Assembly: GCF_000264905.1 (NCBI RefSeq)
Contig: NW_006763149.1
Span: 528,212 to 592,211, forward strand
Length of the DNA: 64,000 nucleotides
Direction: 5' to 3'
Source of the DNA: Stereum hirsutum FP-91666 SS1
Lineage: Eukaryota > Basidiomycota > Agaricomycetes > Russulales > Stereaceae
In this document: positions 10,501 through 23,900 of the stretch, piece after piece
Numbering within the stretch: the first letter of the stretch is position 1
Layout of the letters: each line of letters starts with the position of its first letter
Program-made: the position numbers and the translations under genes
Notes under the pieces: model-generated
What the model was told of the DNA's origin: nothing
What the model saw: only the letters and a program-made list of their open reading frames with translations
Databases searched by the model: none

Positions 10501-13500
10501 TCTTCCTCGAGCTCGTGGGCGACGAACGCCCGCCCAAGCTCGCCCGCCCGACGCTCTCCGCCTGGCTCGCGCTCTTCTCCAAGTTCGCGAACCCTAGAGT
10601 GCTCTACGCGACTGACTCCCTCCACGCCCTCTACGTCTCCCTCCTTGCCCACCCCGACCGTTCCCTCCAGGGCCTCGCGCTCTCCTGCATACTCACGTAC
10701 AAGTCGCCGCATCTCCTCCGACACGAGGATAAACTCCGCGGACTGCTGGACGAGACGAGGTGGAGAGATGTACTTACCGCCCTTGACCTTGCGGAGGTAG
10801 GCGAGGAGGACAGGAAGCAGCTCGTCGACGTCATCGTACGTCTCTTGTTTGGGATCATGTTGGAGAGGAAAGGTCGGTCCCGGGGGATGGACAGGAGGGC
10901 CGCCGTGCTTACCGCCCTTGGTGGATGTACGGACGATGAGTTGAACCTGCTCGTCGATCTAATGCTCAAGCCGTTGCTCCTCGACGGCGCCGCGCCTTCC
11001 TCCGGCTCTGCCGCCTTTGCTGTCCGCTCCATTCCTGCCGACGTCTCGGCCAAGCAACAGCTCGGTTTCCTCAATCTGCTCGGCGACGTCCTCCGGAACC
11101 TCGGTGCTCGCCTCATGCCACGCTGGGACGACCTACTCGCCGCTACCATCAGCCTCGTCGCTCGAGCACAATCCCGCCTCGAGTCATCTAAGGAAGACAA
11201 GGATGCCCCGGACCAGGATGCCCCGGACCAGGCGGAGGACGACGAGAAGGAAGAAGACGCCCCCGACGACGATGAAGAAACCACTTCCGGCTCACAGAAG
11301 ACTGTCCGTCAGATCCGCCAGCTCGGTCTGAAGCGATACGCCGATTTCTTCCGCAACCCCGCTTCATTCGACTTCTCAAATTACATCGCCGTGTCGTTCA
11401 AGGCGTTCATTTCCCCTCGTCTCGCTACGCTCAGCCAGGAGAACACGCAAGCTCCCTCCGCACTTCTCGACCTCTTCTACGTCTGGGCCTCCCGGAAGGA
11501 GTATGTTGGCTTCTTGGTCGACTTCGACGGACGGGTGTTGCCTCAGATCTATGCGTGTTTGGTCGCACCTGGCGTCAAGCCCGCCGTTGTCTCACGCGTC
11601 CTAGACCTCATCGACAGGCTGCTACAACTATCGAGCGATGAGCCACAAGTCGCGGATCACGTCGTCAAGCCACACGTCTCTGTTCTTCTCACCCATCTCG
11701 CCACCCTCGTCGAGCGAACGAAGAAAGACGCGACGGTGTCCAACCCTCTCACACAGCGCCAGATCTCCATTCTCTCCCAGCTCTCGCACTATCTTACCGA
11801 CAGCGAACAAGCGGAAACGTTACTCTCTCTGGTCTCACCGTTGCTGCGGAAGACGAACAAGGTCGTGGGCGAGAAGGTCAAAACGGACTTACTCAAGATC
11901 GTCGGGTCACTTATCCCATCTATTCCTGCCATCGCCGACGCCCAGAGCGCCGTATTCGTCCAGCTGTACGAACTTCTGTCTACGCTCTTCCTCTCTGTCC
12001 GATCTCGGCAGGCACGTTTGGCCCTCGTAGTCGCGTTCACTCAGCTTTCAAACATCAACGAGGCTTTGCCGTCGTCACTTGCAGACCTAGTCACTTCGTT
12101 GAACGCCTACTCGACGAAACGACTCGATGAACCTGACTTCGACCGTCGTGTCGAGGCCTTTACGCAACTCAACGAAACCGAACACGCCACGTTTTCACCT
12201 CAGCATTGGCTCCCCGTCCTGTACAACTCGCTCCACTTCATCCAAGATCCCGAGGAGCTGGCTATAAGAAGCAACTCCGCGCAAGCAATGAAACACTTCA
12301 CGGACAGAGTCGCCGCGAACCCCGACTCCGAATACCAGACGATCTTCCTCCGGAAGCTCTACCCCGCCCTGAAAAACAGTCTCCGATCTCGTAACGAGAT
12401 GGTCCGCGCCGAGGTCCTCGGCGTCATCGCCTACGCCATCGCCAAATGCGAACATTTGAACACGTTCCTGGATATGCGCGTCCTTCTCGCCGGTGGAGAC
12501 GAAGAGGCGAACTTTTTCAATAATGTGCATCATATACAGCTGCATAGGCGGACGAGGGCGCTGAGAAGACTGGCGGATTTCTGCGATGAGGGGAGGATGA
12601 GGAGTGTTTCGTTGATGGATGTTTTCGTGCCGCTTGTGGGAAATTTCATCGCGTCGACGACGGATGTGGATCATCATCTGGTTACGGAGGCGATTAGGAC
12701 GACGGGACGGATGGCGAATCAGTTGGGCTGGGGAGCGTATTATGCGCTGGTGCAGCAATATTTGAGGCTTTCGAGGCAGAAGAACGCGTCGGAGAAGGTC
12801 TATATCCGGACGTTGGTCACCATTCTGGACAATTTCCACTTTCCTATGGGAGATATCGTTGACGAGGAGAAGGAGGAAGAACCAGAACCGGAGCAGGCAA
12901 CGGCAGAGGGCGAACAGGCAGAGCTGGAAGAGGAGCCCGTTGTAGTCGTACCAGCTGAACCGTCAGGTCCCAAGCCAGTACCTACATCTCGTATCGCCGA
13001 TGCCGTCAATGGACGACTCCTTCCCTCTCTCCTTCGACATCTCGAACGACGTGACGAGAACGAAGACACCCTGCGTATCCCCATCTCCATCGGTATCGTC
13101 AACGTAGCGAAACATCTTCCTGAGGCAGACCGAGAACCACAGGTCCTTCGACTCCTCACCATCCTCAGTCAGGTCTTCAGAAGCAGGTCGCAGGAGACTC
13201 GAGATCTCGCTAGGGACACGTTCGCCCGCATCGCGGTCATCTTGGGCTCGAAATACCTCCCGATCATGTTGCGCGAACTCCGCGCTGCTCTGCTCCGTGG
13301 ACCTCATCTGCACGTCCTCGCATATGCAACGCATGCGCTCCTCGTTCATATCACCAATTCCGACAACGTTGCCTCGTTCAAGAATCTAGACGAATGTGTG
13401 GCCGATGTAGCTCATGTATCGGCGGAGGTCATATTCGGCGAACCGGGCAAGGACACGAAATCTGAGGGATTCAAGACGAAGATGCGCGAAGTCCGCTCCT

Positions 13501-16222
13501 CGACGTCCAAAGGCCTCGACTCCTTCGCTATTATAGCCAAACACATCACGCCTTCGAAGATCAGCGGTCTTTTAGTCCCACTGCGTAAGATAATGCGGGA
13601 GACGGAGGCGTTGAAGATGATGCAGCAAGTTGACGAGGTGCTGAGGCGGGTCGCGGGCGGATTGAACTCGAATGAGTATCTCGTGCCGGGGGAGTTGTTG
13701 ATTTTGTGTCATACGTTGATCAGTCAGAACTCGAAGTTTTCGCAACAAGGTGCGAAGAGGGTGACGAAGAGGAAGATCAAGGGAGATGCGATTGTGCAGA
13801 CGAAGAGGAATGTGGTGGCTGAGGCTGATCATTGGACTACGAATTCGTTCCGGTAAGCTCTCTCGTTCGTACTCGAGCTACGTGATTCATCTGTTCTGAC
13901 TTGCTTTTACCAACAGCTTCGTCGTCTTCGGCCTCGACCTGCTCAACACTGCCTTCCGCCGCTCTCGTTTCGATTTCCACGACCCGAATATTATCGCCCG
14001 CCTCGAGCCCATGGTCGCCGTCATCGGCAACACCCTTTATTCTGAAAACAGCCAAGTCCTCGTCCAAGGCCTCAAAGCCTCCGCCTCCATCGTCAAATGT
14101 CCCCTCAAATCCATCGAAAAATCCCTCCCTGTCTTCCTCCGCCAAACCATCGATCTCATCCGTCAGACCGGAAGCACCGACTCCGAAGTCGTACAGAACG
14201 CGTTCCGCTCATTGTCCATCATCATCCGGGACCAACCCTCCGCGCAAGTCAAGGAGAAAGATCTCATCTTCATACTCGAGCTTCTTTCGCCGGATCTGGA
14301 GGAACCGGATAGGCAGACGGCGGTGTTCACGATGTTGCGTGCGATCGTGTCGCGCAAGTTCGTCGTTCCGGAGATATACGACCTCATGGATAAAGTCTCC
14401 GAGGTTATGGTGACGAGTCAGGCCAAACAGGTTCAGGAGCTGTGTCGTGGGGTTTTGTTGCAGTTCTTGCTCGATTATCCGCAGGGTAAAGGGAGGCTGC
14501 GGAACCAGATGACCTTCCTCGCGAAGAACCTCTCGTATGTATACGAGAGTGGCAGGAAGTCGGTGATGGAGCTGCTCAGCGCCGTTCTCATCAAGTTCGA
14601 CAAGGCGATCATCAAGGAGTATGCGGATATGATGTTCGTGGGGCTCGTGATGGTCATCGCGAATGACGATTCGGCGAAGTGCAGGGAGATGGCGGCGGAG
14701 GTGATTAAGGCTCTGTTTAGGAGGCTGGAGGCGGATCAGAGGAGGGTGATACTGTCGCATCTGCATTCGTGGTGCAGTCAGCAAGGGAAGGTTCAGTTGA
14801 CGAGAGTCGGGTGTCAGGTGTATGGTCTGCTCGTGGACGTGTTGCAGACGGAGGCTACGCCCTATCTGCCCGTTATCATGGAAGACTTGAACGCCACGCT
14901 CGTACGGAGCGCACAACTATTCGATCAGGACGATGAAGGAGACGATGATGAGTCTTCCGACATGGACGCCGATGGGGTATTGGAATGGCAAGTCCCCTAC
15001 CACGCCCTGACAGTCCAATCCAAAATCCTCCGCGTCTTTCCTTCCCTCACCACTCAACCCCAAAAACTGCCCTGGCCATCCATCGTCTCGCATCTCCTCT
15101 TTCCTCACGCCTGGGTCCGCACCGCATCCTCTCGTCTCCTGGGTTCGTTGTTCTCTGCCGTCCCGGTCGCACCTCCGAAGCCCCAGGAGGAATATGAGAG
15201 TGTATCGCCGTTGTATGGGGTGGATGTGAAGGATGTGGCGGCAAAGTTGTGTTCGCAGTTGAGGAGTCCGTATTTGGATGAGGGGTTGGCGTTGCAGGTT
15301 GTGAAAAATTTGTTTTGGGTGGGGAAGTGTTTTATTGCTGTGGATGTTGATGTTGCAGACGCTGCCGAGAGTGGAGCTGAGGATGAAGAGCTAGAAGTCG
15401 CCGGGAAGGGTGATGCTGAGGAGGATGGTGAAGGTGAACGTGCAGATGGAGATGGAGAGGAGGGTGAGGCCGAAGAAGCAGAGGCGGAGGATGCAGAGGA
15501 GAAGAGGAAGGATAATCCCCTTGCCTGGCTCTTCTCGAAGTTGTCATATCAGGCTCGGTCGGCCCATATCGCTCGTCGAAATCGTTCGGCCAATACCGTG
15601 AGTCTTGTGCCTACAGCTTCACACTTACGATTATTGACCGTATTGAATCTATTAGGAAACCTGGTATCATCAACCATCTGCCATTCTTCGTTGGTTTGCA
15701 GCCATGGTCACGTACATGGAGCCTTCGAAGGTCGAGCTTTTCCTCGTTCATATCCTGACGCCGCTGTATCGCATAACGGACGATGATACCATCCGTGATC
15801 CGCACATGGGTATGTTTTCATACATTTTGACGCTGTATCCTCCTTACTCACGGTATATCGGTCGATGCGTTGTAGACGAACTGAAGACGACAGCGACGGA
15901 ACTTCAGGACCTCGTCCAACAAAAAGTGGGGACCACGAAGTTCGCCAACGTGTACAACAAGATACGACAGAATGTGCTTGGGGTGCAGAGGGAGAGGAGG
16001 GCGGCGCGGATCACGAGGGTGACGACGAACCCCCAAGCAGCGGCGAAGAGGAAGCAGCAGAGAGGGACGGCGAAGAAGGATAGCAGGAAGAGGAAGAATT
16101 CGCTGTATGCGTGAGTGTTTTCATTCATGCTGTTGAGATGGTTCAAGATTACTGATCGTGAGGTTTTTGTTCTCGCTCACAGAGAACGAAAAGGCGGGTT
16201 GAAGAAAGGGCGACATGCATGA
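7534..16222 (+). CDS. UTP20: U3 snoRNP component Utp20 (small-subunit processome, DRIM family)
   Basis: Thirteen exons: 7534-7575, 7640-7720, 7779-7978, 8032-8413, 8470-8752, 8810-9219, 9288-9580, 9643-10267, 10389-13852, 13917-15597, 15656-15809, 15876-16110, 16183-16222. All joins are in frame, giving 2629 residues, within the family range (about 2500-2800). Utp20 is a nucleolar HEAT/ARM-repeat scaffold of the 90S pre-ribosome needed for 18S rRNA processing. Hallmarks include HFHEALEHWRQLNLSPGF near the N-terminus, the FFNNVHHIQLHRRTRALRRL block near residues 1470-1500, and a Lys/Arg-rich C-terminal tail suited to rRNA binding or nucleolar targeting. Acidic loops lie near 1053-1070, 1597-1620 and 2410-2460. 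The last exon adds 12 residues after a donor that overlaps an in-frame TGA. Converges with CTK3 with 175 bp between stop codons. Confidence 0.95.
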
Positions 16223-16397
16223 TTGTCTCCCATTATCGCGCGCCACCGCCACACGCCATGCTATTACCCTAAATTATTTACCTACAATTCTCTTGCTTCT
16301 CTTGGGATTTTTCTTGGCCTCGGACATTGCTCGAAAAGTATTATAACACGCACAAACTGTAAAATGTAGCAATACACATACGAAAAATAAAAGAGCG

Positions 16398-17462
16398 TCA
16401 CGACATGTCCATCGTGATCTCCCCCTCACCTGGGTAACACAGATCGTTCTCCTCCCCGACCGCATCATCATCATCCTCATTCCAATCACTCGTCGTCTCC
16501 CACTCATTCTCAAATTCAATATCAATCGTCAACTCCTCCTCTCCATCCCCATCGTCCGTCATCGGCATGAACGAAGCTAACTGCGGGAACGAAGTGTGAT
16601 ATTGTTGCGGGTTTTTGTGCGAGACGGGGAGGACCCAGCGGCGTTCGCGGAGGCGCTTGTGCCGTTCCCGGTCTTCTTCGATGCGGCGGAATATTTCTTG
16701 ACGGGGAACGGGTTGGTGTGTCAAGTGGTGAGAGGATGAAGGGCGGGAGGAAGAGTGGGCGAGTGGGGAGGGGAGGTCTGTGGGTCCGGTTGGGTCGAGG
16801 TCGGAAGTCGCGGAGGACCGGGCGGAGAGGACGGTCATTACGTCGTCGATTTTTTGAGGTTCTACGACGCGTTTGTTTCGCCAGCTTTCTAGGATCTGAG
16901 CATGAGATCGTGGATGTCAGATCAATAAGGTTTTCATGGGGAAGGCAGCGGGGGGAACGCGCCTGTTTGGTGCTCATGAGGTTGGGGAGACCTTGTCGAC
17001 CTTCTGGAACGACGTTCTCCACTATCGTGCTCAGGTCCCGAGTGACATAGTCCACGTAGAAAGAGCTGTTTGACGCATTCTCTGTGCCCATAGCGGCGGA
17101 GTGGGATTTGGCGAGGAGTGATGATTCGCATAAGGAGTCGAGGAAGTAGAGGATGTTGATGCGGTTGTTAATAGAGCCCTGAGGAGCAGATCGACGGAGA
17201 CACGCGCATGAGCGTAAAGTTCAAAGAGAGTCGAAGTGGTAAGGGTCTACCTTTTGACATTCCTCAACGATGCAATCCCATAGGTCCTCGCCACACCGAG
17301 AATAATACTTCAGGGCGTAGCCCACGACTTTCTGGATGGACTGTTGGGAACTGGTAAGCCAAGTCATTCAGAAGACATATCATGAGCAATATACGAAACA
17401 ACTCACGCGTTCAGCTTCCTCAACAAGGCGAGGAACTGCATTCGAACTTCGAACGGGTCCAT
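16398..17462 (-). CDS. CTK3: CTD kinase I gamma subunit Ctk3
   Basis: Exons 17462-17407, 17350-17251, 17178-16963 and 16895-16398 on the minus strand, 289 residues. Ctk3 with Ctk1 kinase and the Ctk2 cyclin forms CTDK-I, which phosphorylates Ser2 of the RNA polymerase II CTD in the nucleus. The N-terminal MDPFEVRMQFLALLRKLNA followed by helices with SINNRINILYFLDSLCE is the CID-like fold of the family. The C-terminal part has the conserved RRIEEDRERHKRLRERRW helix, then an acidic tail ending GEGEITMDMS. The third intron (16962-16896) appears to use a GC donor (CAG|GCGCGT) with a normal CTCAG acceptor; GT alternatives nearby break the frame. Divergent from GCN1 across 458 bp. Confidence 0.9.
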
Positions 17463-17920
17463 GCTGGTACCAAGGATGTCAAGTACACTCCAGATATTAC
17501 CCTGCAAGATTATGAAAAATTGAGGCCTTTCTTTCTTCAAGTGATATACACGGCACCTAACTATCGTTGCTACTTTCTTAGCACTATTGACGTACAACGA
17601 ACCAGGTTGGTGTGGGTAGAAGGAAAGATGTGGCGGCGAAAGCCGGCCCAAAAGGGCGGGTCAACAAGCGCCTGCATGTTACGTCAGCATTGGGATCGGC
17701 GCTACCGAAATATTCAATTGACTCGCGTCGGATTCGTGGCCCACACGCCTTCTCTCTTTTTCTCCCCTTTTTCCTTTCTTTTCGCTCATCGTCGTCCACG
17801 GTGCCTCCCATCAAAACACTCGCAAAACTCAAGGCCAAAGAGGCGAAGAAGAGCTCGTCCGGTCGACCGAATATCGCGTCCTGGATCAACTCGGCTGCAG
17901 CTTCAGAGGTTTCAGAAGAC
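17463..17920. promoter_or_regulatory. Shared divergent promoter of CTK3 and GCN1
   Basis: 458 bp between the two start codons. A strong C/T-rich tract at about 17745-17795 precedes the GCN1 start, matching pyrimidine-rich fungal leaders. No TATA box seen for either gene. Both products belong to growth/stress gene expression, but coregulation is only an inference from the head-to-head layout. Confidence 0.45.
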
Positions 17921-20900
17921 ATGGAAGATGCTTCCGGAGGATTTGTGTGGCATAGGGAGAGAGTCGTAGATGAATGGCCGCAAGCTATGCAGTTTGCGCA
18001 TGCTAAACTTATGATTGGTCGTACGAGCGAGCGTGTACTTTTTCTTCAGGAAGAATTGCTACCCTTGGCCAAGTCGAATGGTGCGCTAAGACCTTCGCTT
18101 TGAATTGCCTACAGTAATTCTGATCCTGTTGTATAGGCCTTACTTTACGGCAAAATTTGGAGATATTCAAGCTGTTGACTGAAACATACTCAAGATATGT
18201 CGACAGTGCTTCGAGAGAGGCCTTGGAAGCTGTTCTGGTTGAGCTCGTACGAGCGGACGTAGTCCGGGAAGAGAAGTTGGGCGTCCCAGAACAAATCATC
18301 GGTTGGATGTCGACTCAAGTCGGAAAAATATCTAAGAGGACAAGGTATGTCTAGCTTCATATTCTGTGTATATTCTTCAACTGATTGTCGTGTCAAGTTC
18401 TTACGCTCCCTCGGACATGTTCGTCCTCTTGAGCTGGTGTGGCGCCCTATACACCGTCTGCCTAAAGCACAATCCACAATTTTCCACATCCCAGCCTTAT
18501 ATCCTCCTCCTCGACTCCATGGCCAGTCTCCTTGATCTACTACTAAGCCCCGTCACTCACGCAAAAGCGGCCATACAAAAGAGCTCCGTCGTGCGCACCC
18601 GTCGCGCTTTACGATCCGTCAGTACTCGTAGTGTACTACCGTCGTGAGTTGCCGTTTACGATATTGACAATGCATGCAGGCCCCTGAACTTCTTCAGACT
18701 TCGATCGCTACGCTCTTGAAGCAGGCCAAGTCGTATCCGTCGCCACTTACCGCTCTTCCGTTGATTGGCACAGCGGTGGATGTGACCACTCATCTCAAGA
18801 ACGTTAAAGATGCAAGTATCACCAAGGTCTCAGAAGATAACAAGGTAGATTTTTCTTTATATTTGCATCATTATTCTCAACTGAGCCTCTAATCCAGACA
18901 GGAATCTTGACGCTGTACTGCAATGCCGTCCTTATGGCAAGGGCCCCTGTTCTCTCACACGTTACGGTAAGTTGACTACGTTTATTCTCTATATTTCTTC
19001 GTCTCACCCGGATCACCCGGATGATAGACAGCGCTCCACGGGTTCATTCAGACGCTGTCTGAAGCCGAGTTCAAGCAAACAGTCCTCCCAACCATCGAAA
19101 AAGCCCTCCTCCGATCGCCAGAATACGCACTCCAAGGTGCTTCCTTCCATATATCTCCTTCCTCTCCGCTCTCGCACTAACCTCTAAACAAACAAACTCT
19201 ATAAAGCCGTCAGCGACTTCTTCCCCGCCTACCCACATTCCCTCGACTCCGACACCTTCCGTCGCATCCTCACACCTACCCTCAACTGCGCCAATTCCGC
19301 CAACATCACCGTCCGCAGCGCCTCCCTCTCCCTCTTCAAAGTCGTAGTCGAGAAGAAAGCTTCGGACGAGAGCAAAGAACATGCTGTCACTGAGCTCTTG
19401 AACTTTGCAAAGGCAGGAAAATCAGTGGGTCCGGATCGGCAGATCCTCTACTCGATGTTAGGCTACCTCAGTCCATCAGAGGCGGTCTCGAAAGCTATGG
19501 TGGCGACAGTACCGGCGTTATTGGCGAAGGAGACGAATGATGCAGCGGCACCTGTACTAGGGCTTGCATTGACGCCTCACCTCGCTTACCAGCTGCGGGA
19601 GAGTATCCCTATCCCAGCAGACGTGACTTCGATATTAGCCAAGGAGATGCAAAGTTCCAAGCCTGTCATTCGTCGGACGTTTGTCTCGTTGGTGGGAGAC
19701 GCGTTGTGGCAATTGGGGACACTGCCGACGGAGGAATCTAAAGCCTTCGCGAAGACGGTGATAGATGCTATTGATGCGAGCTTGAAGAGCGTAGCTGCGA
19801 ATCCCAGTGCGGGACCTGTGGAAGGGTATATCGCGGTTAGTGTACTTCTTGGCCCCTTTGCAAAGTCAGGCGTTTTTGGTACGTCCTATCATGTTAACTT
19901 TCTCAAGCTCTATCGTATTGATTTTCGGGATCAATGTTTACGTTTGTAGAGGACGGCATAGCCAAGAACCCGACACTCCAGTCGCTGGTTGCGAGTTCGT
20001 CCAGACCGTCGTTCTTGCTTTCGGACAAGATATATCAGAAGGTCACGGACGCGGAAGACCAGATATGGTTACTACGAGCTGCTGAAAGCACGCTCATGTA
20101 CTTCCACGCCGAGCTTCTCAAAGCTGACTCTTCCCGGTTCGGTTTCTCAGCTCAGTCGAAACCTCTACTATGCACTTACTTTTCTTTTGTTTGTCAGCGC
20201 ACAACTTGGCCTCGCGTTCCTCCACCTCGCCGTCGAAGGCTCAGCCCCTTCTTTCCGCAAACGTGTCATCGCTTCTCTCGAACATCTCACCTCCATCTAC
20301 CCCAAAGTAGTCAACCTCGTCATTCGGGATGCTCTCTCCTCCTACGTCTCTAAACCCCAGCCGAAGTCGTCATCTGCCACATCATCAGGGAAAGTGCAGA
20401 ATGGCTCAGCGGCAGCGGATGAAGATACAGTGAAAAAGCCGGTGGTAAACTTGCAGCCGCGATTTACTGCGTTCTTGAGCGCGTGCGCGTGCTTTGGGGA
20501 CGAGGTCCAGCCAGTTTTGAAGGAAGCGTTGATTGCGGACTTGGTCATTCTGGGGCATCATCCTACGATCTGTGCGTTTCTTGATTTATCTCCGGTTTGA
20601 AAAATATTTGGAAGACTGACCATTGGTATGATGCCGAAATGCAGGTGGCAACTCTCGGCAGGCGTGGATCGAGCTGTGTCAGAAGGCGAAGGTGGACCCG
20701 GCGACGTTGATCCAGAATCAGCTGGAGTTGCTCTTCAAGATCATACTGGAGGCTTCTGAGTCTAAGACCGAGGACGCGAAAGAGGCAAGCTATCGCGCGA
20801 TCACTACGCTTGCTTTTGTCCTGCCGGGCGTCGTTCTTCCTCGAGTCGTGGATCAACTGAAGGTCGATGTCGCCACGGATATCAAGACTCTGACAGACGA

Positions 20901-23900
20901 GGACTTTGGCATGTGGACCACTCCTGAAGGCGAACCGTACTTCGATGGTAAGTCATCCGCCGGCCTCCTCCTTTGTTTGATACTGATCATGCACTTGTAT
21001 CATAGTTTTGTCTGCTAAGAAAGGTCAAGCAGTACAGACTAGCAAGGGCAAGGACGCAGAGCTAGAAAAATGGGAAGCCGAGGTTCGCAAGTCGCTCGCC
21101 ACCAAGAAGAAACCCGCGCTCTCGAAACAGGACCAAGCGCTCGTTCAAGCCCAGCTGGAGAAAGAATCGCAAGTTCGCAAGCGGGTCAACGCGATCCAGG
21201 AGAGGCTGAGGAGAGGCTTAAGAATCATCAAACATCTTGTGGCCGGGAATGTCATGGAGTTCAGTGCATGGGTCAGCGTTGTGGCGGAGTTGTTGATCGA
21301 GGGTGGATCGTTGGAGAAAGGGAAGATGTTGGTTGGTGAGGAGGGCTTTGATACGTATTTGGTGAGTCCCGTCAGATACGAGGCTGTGATAGCGGATTAC
21401 TGATAATTCGAGTAGGAGTTGGGCAGATGTTGTTCGGACAGGTTAGACACATTCGCGAAGTGGATAGCTGTCGCTACTTTGCGGAGCCTTGAAGTCCCAG
21501 CCGTTCCTGAGGAACTGAAGGCCGAACCTCTCAACCGTACGTCTTCAACATTGTGAAATGCCTCGATGATGCTAATTGACTCTAATCCCCACAGAGTTGG
21601 TTTCCAGAGTACTATATCGCTTGCGTTGGCTCTCAGAGCAGGCTCCGCTCGATTCACCGACGTTTTCGTATCTTTTTCCTTTACTGCATCAAGTCCTCTT
21701 GAAGGGCGGTGTTGGGTTGTCAGAGGAGGATGATCCATTGGAGCAAGTCGCACTGGCTCTGGACATCATCAAGTTCCACTGTGGAGAATGTGGGTTGTCA
21801 AGAACCTATCTTGCGTACCATCACTTACCGATAGTGCATTAACGCAGTCTCCGACAAGAACTTCCCCAGGATGCAGATCATGGAAGGTCTCTTATTCGCC
21901 ATGCGTCATCAACTCAAACTCGCGAAGGATGCATCTTCAGCACTGGTGGAACTCGGTCAAGCGATACACACCAATGCCACTCACGAAGAGGCCGCTATGT
22001 TGCTCCAAGGCACACTCCTACAGGAGGCTCATGTCCGGACGTCCTGCCTCCAAACTCTTCAGGTACTGTCTTATTCCATCGTCTGCTCGTGGTTCCTTGC
22101 ACTTACTTGATCCACCAGCCTTTCGATCTCACGGATTTGGACTGGTCCCCAGAGTTGCTCATCGCTGCCAATGACGAAGACGAGCAGAACTCCCGGTTGG
22201 CACGTCTTATATGGGAGGATAACGGTCTAGACGTGCCCGAGTCGTTCTTGCAAACGATGCTCAAGTTCCTTGGTGAGTACTACCAGACTCTTTCTGTATA
22301 ACAACAATCGTGCTGACAGACGATCTTGGAGCAGAACATGACAATGCGTATGTGCGCTCCAGTACAGCTGCTGCATTCATTGAATGCGTGGAGCATTGGC
22401 CACAGTCCATCACGGAAACGCTCGGTGCCCTTGAGGATCTTTATCGTGCCAAGGTGATGACCCTCTGTTCCAATTGGTACTCAAAGTAATTTCTAACGCG
22501 TCTATATAGGCAAAGATTCTTGCTCCAGAGTTTGATCAATATGTGAGTTCATTCATCGAGTAACCGTCTTCAGTAGTTCTAAATCTTTCGATAGGGAATG
22601 CTCGTCGAACAGAGCCTTGATCGCACGGACCCATGGCAAGCCCGCCTTGCGATTGCCGAGACCTTCCAGATGCTGTCTCCCAGCTTCACAGAGGCCAGTA
22701 TTGTACCCTTCTTCAATTTCCTTATCAACGACGAAGCACTCGGCGACCGGAGTACCGAAGTTCGTCGTGGAATGCTGGACGCTGGGACAGCCGTTATCGA
22801 TATCCATGGCAAGAGCAAGCTCGCAGAACTTATTGGCATCTTCGAAAGCCAACTCTCTAGCTCCCACCCAGCTTCTGAAACCGCAGACTTTATACAAGAG
22901 GCCGTGGTCATCCTCATCGGACGTGTGGCACGCCATCTTGAACCTACAGATTCCCGTTTGCCCACAATCGAGGCAAGGCTTGTAGACGCATTGAAGACTC
23001 CTTCAGAGCAAGTTCAGGTCGCAGTTGCGGATTGTCTGGCTCCCCTGGTCAGGATCACGAAGGACTCAGTTCCCACTCTTGTTGAGCAGTTGTTGGAGGA
23101 ACTCTTCAACGTGCCGAAGTACGCTGCTCGTCGTGGTGCAGCTTACGGTCTTGCTGGTGTCATCAAGGGCGTCGGTATCGCTGGTATCAAAGACTTCGAC
23201 ATCCTTGGACGGCTGCGTACGGCTACAGAGGACAAGAAGAAATATGAGGCCCGTCAAGGTGCCATGTTCGCTCTCGAAACCTTCTCCAGTACGTTAGGAC
23301 GACTCTTCGAACCTTACGCTATACACGCTCTCCCCCTTCTCCTCACCTCTTTTGGCGACTCCACCCCGGATGTCCGTGAGGCGGCTACGGATGCTGCGCG
23401 TGTCATCATGCGAAATATGTCTGGGTACGGTGTCAAGCTCATCCTCCCCGATATTCTGTCCGGTCTGGACGAGAAGCAATGGCGTACGAAGAAGGGCTCA
23501 ATCGAGTTGTTGGGCATGATGGCGTACTGTGCTCCACGACAGCTCTCTCAATCTCTACCGATCATCATCCCTCGACTCACTGGTGTGCTGACGGACTCGC
23601 ATGCCCAAGTCCGCGCTGGTGCCAACAAGAGTTTGAAAATGTTCGGCGAGGTCATCAGCAACCCGGAGATCCAGAACCTTGTGCCTATATTCTTGAAGGC
23701 TATGGTGGACCCCTCGAAGACGCCAAATGCTCTGTCCTCGCTTTTGAAGACTTCGTTTGTGCATTATATCGATCACTCCTCCTTGGCTCTAGTGAGTTGT
23801 AATTTTTATATTTTACCCGCGTTCTCCACCTTATATATGCTCGACTAGGTCATCCCGATCTTGGAGCGTGGTCTTCGAGAACGAAGCGCGGATACCAAGC

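Noticed and set aside
11000..11380. Antisense and alternative-frame reads over the acidic loop of UTP20
   Set aside because: Shadows of a GAC/GAG-rich coding stretch in a highly supported gene.
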